Source: Caulobacteraceae bacterium
GTDB taxonomy: Bacteria; Pseudomonadota; Alphaproteobacteria; Caulobacterales; Caulobacteraceae
Direction: 5' to 3'
Assembly (NCBI GenBank): GCA_020852035.1
Contig: JADZBR010000119.1
Coordinates: 1-20,263 of the forward strand
DNA: 20,263 nt
In this document: one piece after another, positions 1 to 5,638 of the stretch
Numbering within the stretch: position 1 is the stretch's first letter
Layout of the letters: every line of letters begins with the position of its first letter
Program-made: the position numbers and the translations under genes
Notes under the pieces: generated by a model
The model's database searches: none
What the model was told of the DNA's origin: nothing
Seen by the model: the letters and a program-made list of their open reading frames with translations, nothing else

Positions 1-398
1 GCGTCGAGCTCCAGCACGTCCATGTGCCGGCCCTCGATGATCGCCCGGCAGTGGCGGCCTTCCTGCGCCAGCTCCAGGTGCGGCGCGTGGACCTGGTCGG
101 TCTCGTAGTTCAGCGCCCGGGCGAGCAGCCGCGCGGTGGTGGTCTTTCCCACCCCGCGCACGCCGGTGAGCATGAAGGCGTGGGCGATGCGGCCGGTGGC
201 GAAGGCGTTGCGCAGGGTGCGCACCATCGCCTCTTGCCCATAGAGATCCTCGAAGGTGCGCGGCCGGTACTTGCGGGCCAGCACCGTGTAGGCCGCAGCC
301 GTGTCGACCACGGGCGCGGGCGGGCCGCCGAACATGTCGTCGGTCGCCGGATCGCGCTCGGGCGCGTCCGATTCGAGACTGAGGTCGTCGTCGGCCAT
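1..398 (-). CDS. dnaX: DNA polymerase III subunit gamma/tau, N-terminal part (truncated by window edge)
   Basis: This is the first 132 residues of the clamp-loader ATPase that loads the beta sliding clamp at the replication fork. The AAA+ N-terminus is recognisable: LARKYRPRTFEDLYGQ at about residues 40-55, then the Walker A loop GVRGVGKTTTARLL at about 78-91, and the strand VLELDA at the edge. The family normally carries four zinc-binding cysteines just after ALN. Here the stretch reads ALNYETDQVHAP...EGRHCRAIIEGRH and keeps only one of them (see findings). The ATG at 396-398 precedes a 35-residue acidic leader (MADDDLSLES...) that is not part of the core fold. I see no clear Shine-Dalgarno sequence, so a later start cannot be excluded. 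The rest of the gene lies left of the window. The gene starts only about 20 bp after the SRP RNA gene on the same strand. Confidence 0.95.
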   Translation of the reverse strand, partial: MADDDLSLESDAPERDPATDDMFGGPPAPVVDTAAAYTVLARKYRPRTFEDLYGQEAMVRTLRNAFATGRIAHAFMLTGVRGVGKTTTARLLARALNYETDQVHAPHLELAQEGRHCRAIIEGRHMDVLELD

Positions 399-419
399 CG
401 CGGGAACAATAGAGGAAGG

Positions 420-516
420 TGGAGACCGGACAACGACCCGGAGCGAAACTCGTTGTGGCTGCTGCCTTCCGGCCCTGACCAGGTTGGCGAGGACTCCGCC
501 CGTCGCCGGCCTCCGA
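420..516 (-). ncRNA. ffs: Signal recognition particle RNA, bacterial small (4.5S) type
   Basis: Read on the minus strand, 457-480 contains the invariant domain IV core, GGTCAGGGCCGGAAGGCAGC followed by AGCC. It includes the GGAA tetraloop and the asymmetric loop that binds Ffh and FtsY. The flanks pair into the long hairpin expected of the short SRP RNA: GGAGGCCGGCGAC near the 5' end matches GTCGTTGTCCGGTCTCC near the 3' end with a few bulges. The length of about 97 nt fits the 4.5S class with no Alu domain. The RNA forms the particle with Ffh that sends membrane proteins to the Sec translocon during translation. The exact ends are inferred from pairing and could shift by several bases. Confidence 0.93.
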
Positions 517-526
517 GCGCTATATC

Positions 527-561
527 GGGCGCCGCGCGGGCGGGCGCAAGCGCCGCCGCGC
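527..561 (-). terminator. Imperfect GC-rich hairpin after the TM2 gene (possible terminator)
   Basis: Directly after the TAG stop of the TM2 gene, the minus strand reads GCGCGGCGGCGC, then TTGC, then GCCCGCCCGCGC, which folds into an imperfect GC-rich stem-loop. No T tract follows, so it may slow or end transcription in a Rho-assisted way, or only separate this gene from ffs. The function is inferred from position alone. Confidence 0.35.
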
Positions 562-918
562 CTAGCCGTACTTCGCCGCGAAAGCTTCGTCGCTCATGGT
601 CAAGTAGACGATGGCCTCGATAAAGGCGATGAGCGCCGGAATGAAGGTCCAGCAGAACAGCAGGTAGAGAATCCCCCAGCCGACGCGGCCCAGATAGAAC
701 TTGTGCACGCCGATCCCGCCGAGCAGCAGCGCCAGCACGATGGCCAGCACGCGGTTCTTGTTTCCGCCGACGCCGGCCTGGGGCGCGCCGCAGCGGGGGC
801 ATTGCCGCGCGTCCTTGTGGATCAGCGCACCGCAGCCCGAACAGTATTTCTGCTGCAGCGGCGCGGACGTGGACGCCGACGCGGACGGCTCGGGGCCGCC
901 TTCGACGATATTGCTCAT
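562..918 (-). CDS. Zinc-ribbon and TM2 domain membrane protein
   Basis: This 118-residue protein has a Ser/Ala-rich start, then a four-cysteine zinc ribbon (CSGCG at about 26-30 and CPRCG at about 40-44), then a TM2 domain from about residue 56 to 108. The TM2 domain is two hydrophobic helices joined by a short turn and carries the family signature GGIGVHKFYLGRVGWGILYL. TM2 proteins are small inner-membrane proteins. The zinc-ribbon version is common in bacteria and has no established biochemical role. The basic GGNKNR just before the first helix suggests the zinc ribbon faces the cytoplasm. The gene stands alone, with ffs downstream and nudC divergent. The ATG at 916-918 has a GGGGG-rich stretch upstream (GCCGGGGGGAGTTC on the minus strand) that can serve as the ribosome binding site. 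Confidence 0.9.
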   Translation of the reverse strand: MSNIVEGGPEPSASASTSAPLQQKYCSGCGALIHKDARQCPRCGAPQAGVGGNKNRVLAIVLALLLGGIGVHKFYLGRVGWGILYLLFCWTFIPALIAFIEAIVYLTMSDEAFAAKYG

Positions 919-1041
919 GAACTCCCCCCGGCGCGTGCTCGCGCCGATGCAACCCTAGCTTGGCGACCGGCCGACACGCAATGCGTCCTCCGCCGCCGGC
1001 GCCGGGTTGCGTAGCCGACGCCAATAGGCGACCTAGCGGGC
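919..1041. promoter_or_regulatory. Divergent intergenic region between the TM2 gene and nudC
   Basis: This 123-bp gap must carry the promoters of two genes that diverge. I find no convincing -35/-10 pair or known operator. It is GC-rich with short inverted CGCCG/CGGCG runs around 985-1005. Confidence 0.4.
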
Positions 1042-1968
1042 ATGGCTCTCGACGTCTTCCAGAACACCTTCGCCGGCAATCCGCTGGATCGCGCCAGCGA
1101 AAGGCGGGGCGACACGGCCTGGCTGACCGAGAAGATCAACGCACCCGACAGCCTGGGCATCGCGCTCTGGAACGGCAAGCCGCTGGTCGAGAAGGCCAAG
1201 GACGGCGGGCTGCAGATCGCCTACCTGCGGGCCGACATGTGCGAGGAGCTGTCCGGCGGGGCCGAGCGGCTCCTGTTCATGGGCCTCTGGAAGGAGACCG
1301 CCGTTTTCGCCGTCGACCTGGAAGGCGGGGCCGATCCGGCCGAGGGGCCGCTGCAGGGCCTGGGCGCCTTCGAGGATCTGCGGACCAGCGCCCTGCGCAT
1401 GCCGGCGACGGACGCGGCGATCCTGGCCACCGCCAAGGCGATGTTCGAATGGCGGCGCAAGCACCGTCACTGCCCCAACTGCGGCGAGCAGTCCGACGTG
1501 GTGGAGGGCGGCTGGAAACGCGTCTGCCCCGCCTGCCGCGCGGAGCACTTCCCGCGCACCGACCCGGTGGCGATCATGCTGGCGGTGCATGGGGAGAAGG
1601 CCCTCCTGGGGCGCCAGGCGGCCTGGCCGAAGGGCATGTTCTCGGCCCTGGCCGGCTTCATCGAGCCCGGCGAGAGCATCGAGGAAGGCTGCGCGCGGGA
1701 GCTCTTCGAGGAGGCGGGGCTGCACGCCACCAAGGTGCGCTACCACTCGACCCAGCCCTGGCCCTATCCGAACTCGATGATGATCGGCCTGATCGCCGAC
1801 GTGGATTCCGACCAGGCCGCGCCGGACCAGACCGAGCTCGACGAGGTGCGCTGGTTCACGCGGGAGGAATGCGCCCTACTGATCGACGGCAAGCTGGAAG
1901 GGACCTTCGCCCCCGGCCGCATGGCCATCGCCCATCAGCTGATCAAGGCGTTCGCCGAGGGGAGCTGA
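1042..1968 (+). CDS. nudC: NAD(H) pyrophosphatase / NAD-decapping Nudix hydrolase NudC
   Basis: This 308-residue protein splits NADH or NAD+ into NMN(H) and AMP. In bacteria NudC also removes NAD caps from RNA 5' ends. Three features identify it. A zinc ribbon has cysteines at about 144, 147, 162 and 165 (CPNCG and CPAC). The Nudix box at about 205-227 reads GFIEPGESIEEGCARE and then LFEEAGL. Shortly after comes STQPWPYPNSMM, which matches the SQPWPFPxS motif that separates the NADH subgroup from other Nudix enzymes. The N-terminal domain (1-130) is more variable, as usual. The length is somewhat above the E. coli enzyme, as in many alphaproteobacteria. The ATG at 1042 gives the full N-terminal domain. 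The ribosome binding site (AGCGGG) is weak. The gene is transcribed alone. Confidence 0.95.
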   Translation: MALDVFQNTFAGNPLDRASERRGDTAWLTEKINAPDSLGIALWNGKPLVEKAKDGGLQIAYLRADMCEELSGGAERLLFMGLWKETAVFAVDLEGGADPAEGPLQGLGAFEDLRTSALRMPATDAAILATAKAMFEWRRKHRHCPNCGEQSDVVEGGWKRVCPACRAEHFPRTDPVAIMLAVHGEKALLGRQAAWPKGMFSALAGFIEPGESIEEGCARELFEEAGLHATKVRYHSTQPWPYPNSMMIGLIADVDSDQAAPDQTELDEVRWFTREECALLIDGKLEGTFAPGRMAIAHQLIKAFAEGS

Positions 1969-1984
1969 GCAACGGTGTTTCTCA

Positions 1985-2098
1985 GGTCGTCATCGCCGGA
2001 CTTGTTCCGGCGACCCATGAACACGACCCGTTCAAGACAAGCCCCGTCACCACGGTGTTCATGGGCCCGCGGAACAAGTCCGCGGGTGACGATCGGGG
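1985..2098. repeat. Pair of inverted short palindromic elements
   Basis: There are two copies in opposite orientation. The left copy (about 1988-2023) reads GTCATCGCCGGACTTGTTCC and continues GGCGACCCATGAACAC. The right copy (about 2054-2092) is nearly its reverse complement (GTGTTCATGGGCCCGCGG, AACAAGT, CCGCGGGTGAC). Each copy contains its own hairpin: CGCCGG/CCGGCG in the left, CCCGCGG/CCGCGGG in the right. The whole region can also fold as one long hairpin. This is REP/BIME-like architecture, and sequences with this GGACTTGTTCC core are, from memory, dispersed in Caulobacterales genomes. It lies after the nudC stop and may act as mRNA 3' end protection or a terminator. That role is inferred. 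Confidence 0.75.
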
Positions 2099-2114
2099 AT
2101 GGGGTCGCGCCAGG

Positions 2115-2220
2115 CTAGAGCATTTTCCGCCGAAGTGGATGCCGGTTCGGCGAAGAAAATGCTCTAATTTCAAAGAGTCTTGAGCGAAATCCGATTCAAG
2201 AGGATCGGATTTAGCTCTAG
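2115..2220. repeat. 106-bp dispersed repeat with terminal inverted repeats
   Basis: The element starts with CTAGAGC (2115-2121) and ends with its exact reverse complement GCTCTAG (2214-2220). Inside are two sub-hairpins. TAGAGCATTTTC (2116-2127) pairs with GAAAATGCTCTA (2155-2166) around an inner CGCCGAA/TTCGGCG stem. AAATCCGAT (2187-2195) pairs with ATCGGATTT (2204-2212). The GAGCATTTTC...GAAGTGGAT...GGTTCG core is one I recognise as a high-copy intergenic repeat in many alphaproteobacteria. There is no coding capacity, so it is either MITE-like or a structured RNA or DNA element. It lies directly upstream of the DoxX-like gene and could affect that gene's promoter. Confidence 0.75.
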
Positions 2221-2282
2221 CGGATGTCGGTATCGGCTCGACTCGTCCGTCCTTGGGGTGTCCGCATCTCAGGGAGGGGTCG

Positions 2283-2672
2283 ATGAACCCGAAAGCCATG
2301 ACCATCGCCGGTTGGGTTCTGACCGGCCTCTACGCGCTCTTCATGCTGGGCGCCTCGGTGGCGCCCAAGCTGATGGGCATGCCGGTGGCGGACGACATCA
2401 TGCGACAGCTCGGCTGGCCCGAGGGCTATGTGCTGATGATCGGCCTGATCGAGCTCGGCTGCGTGCTGCTCTACCTGTTCCCCAAGACCAGCCTGCTCGG
2501 CGCCGTCCTGACAATGGGCCTGCTCGGCGGAGCGATCGCCACCCAGATGCGGGTGGAGGCGCCGCTCTTCAGCCACACCCTGTTCGGCATCTACCTCGGC
2601 CTCTTCATGTGGGGCGGCCTGTGGCTGCGGGACCCGGCGCTGCGGGCGTTGTTTCCGTGGCGGCGCCCCTAA
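2283..2672 (+). CDS. DoxX-like family membrane protein
   Basis: This 129-residue protein is almost entirely hydrophobic, with four predicted membrane helices at about 7-27, 48-67, 70-87 and 97-115. The pattern ASVAPKLMG after helix 1, then GWPEGYVLMIGLIELGCVLLY, is typical of DoxX-like proteins. Members of this fold are small inner-membrane proteins. Some are linked to quinone or redox chemistry, but this subgroup has no proven function. The ATG at 2283 is chosen because GGGAGGGG (2271-2278) sits at good ribosome-binding distance. An in-frame start 30 bases upstream would add MGCPHLREGS and read through that site. The gene is monocistronic, with a repeat cluster upstream and a strong hairpin just past the stop. 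Confidence 0.85.
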   Translation: MNPKAMTIAGWVLTGLYALFMLGASVAPKLMGMPVADDIMRQLGWPEGYVLMIGLIELGCVLLYLFPKTSLLGAVLTMGLLGGAIATQMRVEAPLFSHTLFGIYLGLFMWGGLWLRDPALRALFPWRRP

Positions 2673-2674
2673 CT

Positions 2675-2697
2675 CCCCTCCCCCTTGAGGGGAGGGG
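2675..2697. terminator. Bidirectional hairpin between convergent genes
   Basis: CCCCTCCCC (2675-2683), a 5-nt loop CTTGA, and GGGGAGGGG (2689-2697) form a perfect 9-bp stem between the stop of the DoxX-like gene (2672) and the stop of the GFA-like gene (2700). No proper T run follows on either strand. It is plausibly a shared terminator. The CTCCCCTCCCCCTTGAGGGG sequence is also of a type repeated between convergent genes in related genomes, from memory. Confidence 0.6.
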
Positions 2698-2699
2698 CT

Positions 2700-3218
2700 T
2701 TAGCCCTCATCGTCGAACATCGGATCGCGCGGCTGCGCCCTCGCCTTCTTCCTCGGCCGCTCGATCATCACGCCGGGATAGCCCTTCAGGGGCGTCAGCG
2801 GCTCATTGAGCCAGATCCAGTCGGCCTGCTCATCGAGATACATGTGATAGCGCGGCTCGCGGCCCGTGCGGGTGGCGAAGAGGGCGCGGGGGATGTTGAT
2901 CATCTTCGGCGAGCGGGGCCGCTCGTAGAACAGCGGCGTGCCGCAGCGGGCGCAGAAGCTGCGGATCGTTCCCCGCTCTTCGTCCTCCCAGCGTGAGACG
3001 TGATCCTCGCCGTCCAGCATCCGGAAACGGCTCTTCCAGCTGCCGACATAGGTGGCGTAGGCCGCGCCCTGCGCATGACGGCTGGCGGCGGAATGGTCGT
3101 GCCAGGCCCAGACGGCGGGCACGTCGATCTCGAAGCGCACCGCGCCGCAGGCGCATCGGCCCTCCGCCTGGACGGCGGACTTTCTGGCGTTCGGATCGGC
3201 GGCGGGCCGCCTAGCCAC
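2700..3218 (-). CDS. GFA-family (Mss4-fold) zinc protein, variant
   Basis: This protein of about 172 residues belongs to the glutathione-dependent formaldehyde-activating (GFA) fold family. Many members are not formaldehyde enzymes and have no known substrate. The first motif, GRCACGAVRFEID (Cys 22 and 24), and the last, SFCARCGTPLFYE (Cys 89 and 92), are clear. The usual middle CxCxxC motif is replaced by WHDHSAASRHAQG (about 39-51), so three expected cysteines are missing. GTG at 3216-3218 is the preferred start. It overlaps the last 8 bases of pheA (GTGGCTAG), consistent with translational coupling, and leaves a short lead before the first motif. In-frame starts further upstream would lie well inside pheA. 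The gene is third in the kdsB-pheA operon. No link to phenylalanine or LPS synthesis is evident, so the shared transcription may be incidental. Confidence 0.82.
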   Translation of the reverse strand: MARRPAADPNARKSAVQAEGRCACGAVRFEIDVPAVWAWHDHSAASRHAQGAAYATYVGSWKSRFRMLDGEDHVSRWEDEERGTIRSFCARCGTPLFYERPRSPKMINIPRALFATRTGREPRYHMYLDEQADWIWLNEPLTPLKGYPGVMIERPRKKARAQPRDPMFDDEG

Positions 3219-4053
3219 GGTCCCGGAAGGGATCGGCCGGATAGACCCCGAGGATCTCGAACTTCTCGGAGAAGAAGCCCAGCTCCTCGAAGGCCAGGGC
3301 CAAACCCCGGTCCTCCGGCCGCCCATCGACCTCCGCATAGAAGAAGGTCGCCGTGAAGGCGCCGTTCTCCATGTAGCTCTCCAGCTTGGTCATGTTGACG
3401 CCGTTGGTCGCGAACCCGCCCAGCGCCTTGTAGAGCGCCGCCGGCAGGTTCCTCACACGGAACACGAAGCTGGTGATGCAGCGGTGGGTGAAGGGCGGCG
3501 GGGCCGGGTTCGCCTCGGCGGTCATCACCATGAAGCGGGTGGTGTTGTGCCGCTCGTCCTCGATGTCGCGCAGGAGGATGTCGAGGCCGTAGATCTCGGC
3601 CGCCAGGGCCGGGGCGATGGCCGCCTTGTGCGGGTCCGGCCGCTGGGAGAGCAGGCGCGCGGCGCCGGCGGTGTCGCCGACCGCCTCCTGCTCCAGCTTC
3701 AGCCGGCGGACGGTGTTGCGGCACTGGGCGAGCGCGATGGTCATGGAGGAGACGGTCCTCACGTCCTCCAGCTTCACGCCCGGATTGACCATCAGCTGGA
3801 AGCGGATCGGCTTGAACCGCTCGCCGATGATCTTCAGGCCCGAGGCGGGCAGCAGATGGTGCACGTCGGCCACGCGGCCGGCGATGGAGTTCTCCACCGG
3901 GATCATGCCCAGCTGGCAGTCGCCGGACTTGATGGCCTCGAAGGCGGCCTCAAAGGTCGGATGCGGGACCGGCTCATAGTCCGGATAGTAGGTGTTGCAG
4001 GCCTCGTGGCTGTTGGCCCCGAGTTCCCCCTGGAAAGCGATGCGGCGGGTCAT
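3211..4053 (-). CDS. pheA: Prephenate dehydratase, monofunctional
   Basis: This 280-residue enzyme converts prephenate to phenylpyruvate, the committed step to phenylalanine. The catalytic domain opens with MTRRIAFQGELGANSHEA and contains IPVENSIAGRV (about 51-61). It ends with the NTTRF motif (170-174), whose Thr-Arg is needed for catalysis. A C-terminal ACT domain (about 195-270) carries GVNMTKLESYM, the counterpart of the ESRP phenylalanine-binding region, which suggests feedback inhibition by phenylalanine. There is no chorismate mutase domain, unlike the fused enterobacterial protein, and the length is normal for the single-function type. ATG at 4051-4053 overlaps the kdsB stop in an ATGA, indicating translational coupling. 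The 3' end overlaps the GFA gene by 8 bases. Confidence 0.96.
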   Translation of the reverse strand: MTRRIAFQGELGANSHEACNTYYPDYEPVPHPTFEAAFEAIKSGDCQLGMIPVENSIAGRVADVHHLLPASGLKIIGERFKPIRFQLMVNPGVKLEDVRTVSSMTIALAQCRNTVRRLKLEQEAVGDTAGAARLLSQRPDPHKAAIAPALAAEIYGLDILLRDIEDERHNTTRFMVMTAEANPAPPPFTHRCITSFVFRVRNLPAALYKALGGFATNGVNMTKLESYMENGAFTATFFYAEVDGRPEDRGLALAFEELGFFSEKFEILGVYPADPFRDRG

Positions 4054-4787
4054 TGGGTGGTCCTGGCGTAGGCGCGGGCGGCCGCTAGGTCGGCGGGCGT
4101 ATCCACCGAGATCGGCGCGGCGTCGGCGACGGCGGCCCAGATGGAAAGGCCCAGTTCCAGGGCGCGCAGCTGCTCGAGCTTCTCACGCCGTTCCAACGGC
4201 GACGGCGGAGCGGCGGTGAAGGCTTCCAGCGCCGCGCGGCGATAGCCGTAGATGCCGACATGCCGCCAGATCGGCGCGTCGCCATAAAGATCTGAACGGG
4301 TGAAGTAGAGCGCGCGGCCGGCCCGCGAGCCCGGCGGGAAGGTCAGCACCGCCTTGACCACGTCGGCGTTCGCCCGGTCGCCCGGCGAGGCTTCGGGCGC
4401 GACCACCGTGGCGATGTCGCAGTCCGGCTGCTCGGAGAGCAGCGCCGCGCAGGCCACCAGCACCCGCGCCTCCACGAACGGCATGTCGCCCTGCAGGTTG
4501 ATCACCGCGTCGTGGCGCCCGTCCGGGTCCAGTTCGCGCAAGGCCGCCAGGATGCGGTCCGAGCCGGAGGGCAGCGCCGGGTCGGTCAATACGGCCCGCC
4601 CGCCGGCGGCCCGCACGGCCTCGACGATCTCCGGATCGCCGGCGGCCACCGCCACCGGCCCCACGGCCGCCGCCTCGGCGCGCTTCAGCACCCGCACCAC
4701 CATCGGCGCGCCGCCGATCTCGGCCAGCGGCTTGCCCGGGAGCCGGGCGGCGGCGAGGCGCGCAGGGATGAGGACGATGGGGTTCAT
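4050..4787 (-). CDS. kdsB: 3-deoxy-manno-octulosonate (Kdo) cytidylyltransferase
   Basis: This 245-residue cytoplasmic enzyme makes CMP-Kdo from CTP and Kdo, supplying Kdo for the inner core of lipopolysaccharide. The nucleotide-binding start reads IPARLAAARLPGKPLAEIGG (about 7-26). PSGSDR (73-78), NLQGDMPF (97-104, with a metal-binding Asp) and HVGIYGYR (176-183) follow. SPLERREKLEQLRALE (196-211) and SVDTPADL (227-234, second metal Asp) complete the family pattern. Enterobacterial KdsB has QGDEP where this has QGDMP, and alphaproteobacterial enzymes vary at this residue. The ATG at 4785-4787 starts exactly at the conserved first strand. An upstream in-frame extension to about 4955 has no family counterpart. 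This is the first gene of the kdsB-pheA-GFA operon and is divergent from the cytochrome gene. Confidence 0.95.
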   Translation of the reverse strand: MNPIVLIPARLAAARLPGKPLAEIGGAPMVVRVLKRAEAAAVGPVAVAAGDPEIVEAVRAAGGRAVLTDPALPSGSDRILAALRELDPDGRHDAVINLQGDMPFVEARVLVACAALLSEQPDCDIATVVAPEASPGDRANADVVKAVLTFPPGSRAGRALYFTRSDLYGDAPIWRHVGIYGYRRAALEAFTAAPPSPLERREKLEQLRALELGLSIWAAVADAAPISVDTPADLAAARAYARTTQ

Positions 4788-4935
4788 TGGCGGCGTCGGG
4801 AAATCGCGGCATCTGGCCGTTTGCGCCGGCGGCGGTAGCGTGTAAGAGACCCGCACGCAATACGGGGGCGGGGATTCTCCGCGCCGCGTCGGTGTGCGCC
4901 GACGCATCAGTTTACGAGGCCGAGCTCGAGGGGAC
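4788..4935. promoter_or_regulatory. Divergent promoter region of kdsB and the cytochrome c gene
   Basis: This 148-bp region serves two genes that diverge. GCGTCGG (4886-4892), a TGTGCG loop and CCGACGC (4899-4905) form a perfect 7-bp inverted repeat about 30 bases before the cytochrome start. GAGGGG (4928-4933) is a good ribosome binding site for the cytochrome ATG at 4936. I cannot assign -35/-10 boxes with confidence. Confidence 0.45.
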
Positions 4936-5613
4936 ATGAGCGACCTGACGTTCAATAAGATCGCCGGCGCGACGCTGGCGACGGCGCTTGCGGTGTTCGG
5001 CCTGAAGGAAGTCAGCGCGATGGCCTTCGGCCATCACGAACTTGAAAAGCCCGGCTACGCCGTGGATGTGCCGGAAGAGGCCGCCGGCGCCGCCGCCGAG
5101 GTGGAGCTTCCGCCGGACTGGGGCACGGTGCTGCCGACCGCCAACGTCCAGGCTGGCGAGGCCGTCTTCGCCAAATGCACCTCCTGCCACACCGACACCC
5201 AGGGCGGCGCCAACGGCACCGGCCCGAACCTCTGGGGCATCGTCGGCCGTCACCCGGCCAGCCACGGCGGCTTCGCCTATTCGGCGGCCATGACCGAATT
5301 CGGCGCCAAGCAGCCGGTCTGGGACTACGAGCACCTCTACGAATACCTCAAGGCCCCGGGCCAATACGTGCCGGGCACCAAGATGACCTTCGTGGGCCTG
5401 AAGAAGCAGGAAGACCGCATCAACATCGTCGCCTACCTGAAGACGATGGGCGGCACCCTGCCGGTTCCGCCGCCGAACCCGGCCGCCGCGGCTCCTGCGG
5501 CCGACGCTGCCGCGGCGCCGGACGCCAACGCCGCGGCCCCGGCGGCCGAGGGCGAACCCGCCGCCACGGCCGAGACGGCGCCGGCCGCGGCCAAGACCGC
5601 CAGCCCCGCCTGA
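4936..5613 (+). CDS. Membrane-anchored class I c-type cytochrome with Ala/Pro-rich tail
   Basis: This 225-residue protein has one N-terminal hydrophobic segment (about 8-30) that likely anchors it in the inner membrane with the rest in the periplasm. The haem site is CTSCH (81-85) and the probable axial methionine lies in PGTKMTF (Met 150). The stretch GPNLWGIVGRHPASHGGFAYS and the ending NIVAYLKTMG match mitochondrial-type cytochrome c and the CycM/c552 group of alphaproteobacteria, which pass electrons from the bc1 complex to terminal oxidases. The last 50 residues (about 176-225) are almost only Ala, Pro, Glu and Asp, and lie outside the fold. ATG at 4936 follows a good ribosome binding site. 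An in-frame start at 4894 would add an arginine-rich extension and is less likely. The partner oxidase is not in this window. Confidence 0.92.
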   Translation: MSDLTFNKIAGATLATALAVFGLKEVSAMAFGHHELEKPGYAVDVPEEAAGAAAEVELPPDWGTVLPTANVQAGEAVFAKCTSCHTDTQGGANGTGPNLWGIVGRHPASHGGFAYSAAMTEFGAKQPVWDYEHLYEYLKAPGQYVPGTKMTFVGLKKQEDRINIVAYLKTMGGTLPVPPPNPAAAAPAADAAAAPDANAAAPAAEGEPAATAETAPAAAKTASPA

Positions 5614-5638
5614 GGCCGACAGCCAGGGCCGCCTCCAG

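Noticed and set aside
1985..2220. Possible CRISPR array or riboswitch in the nudC-doxX gap
   Set aside because: There are no regularly spaced direct repeats. The repeats are inverted, differ from each other and fit REP- and MITE-like elements. No known riboswitch core is visible.
1969..2305. Short open frames overlapping the repeat region (both strands)
   Set aside because: They consist mainly of translated palindromes and have no ribosome binding sites or family resemblance.
3219..3338. Longer start for the GFA-like gene inside pheA
   Set aside because: The added residues are a frame shadow of the pheA ACT domain. The GTG at the pheA stop gives a normal family length and a typical coupled overlap.
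4788..4955. N-terminal extension of kdsB in frame
   Set aside because: The extension is Arg/Pro-rich, crosses the divergent promoter and the cytochrome start, and has no family counterpart. The ATG at 4787 begins exactly at the first conserved strand.
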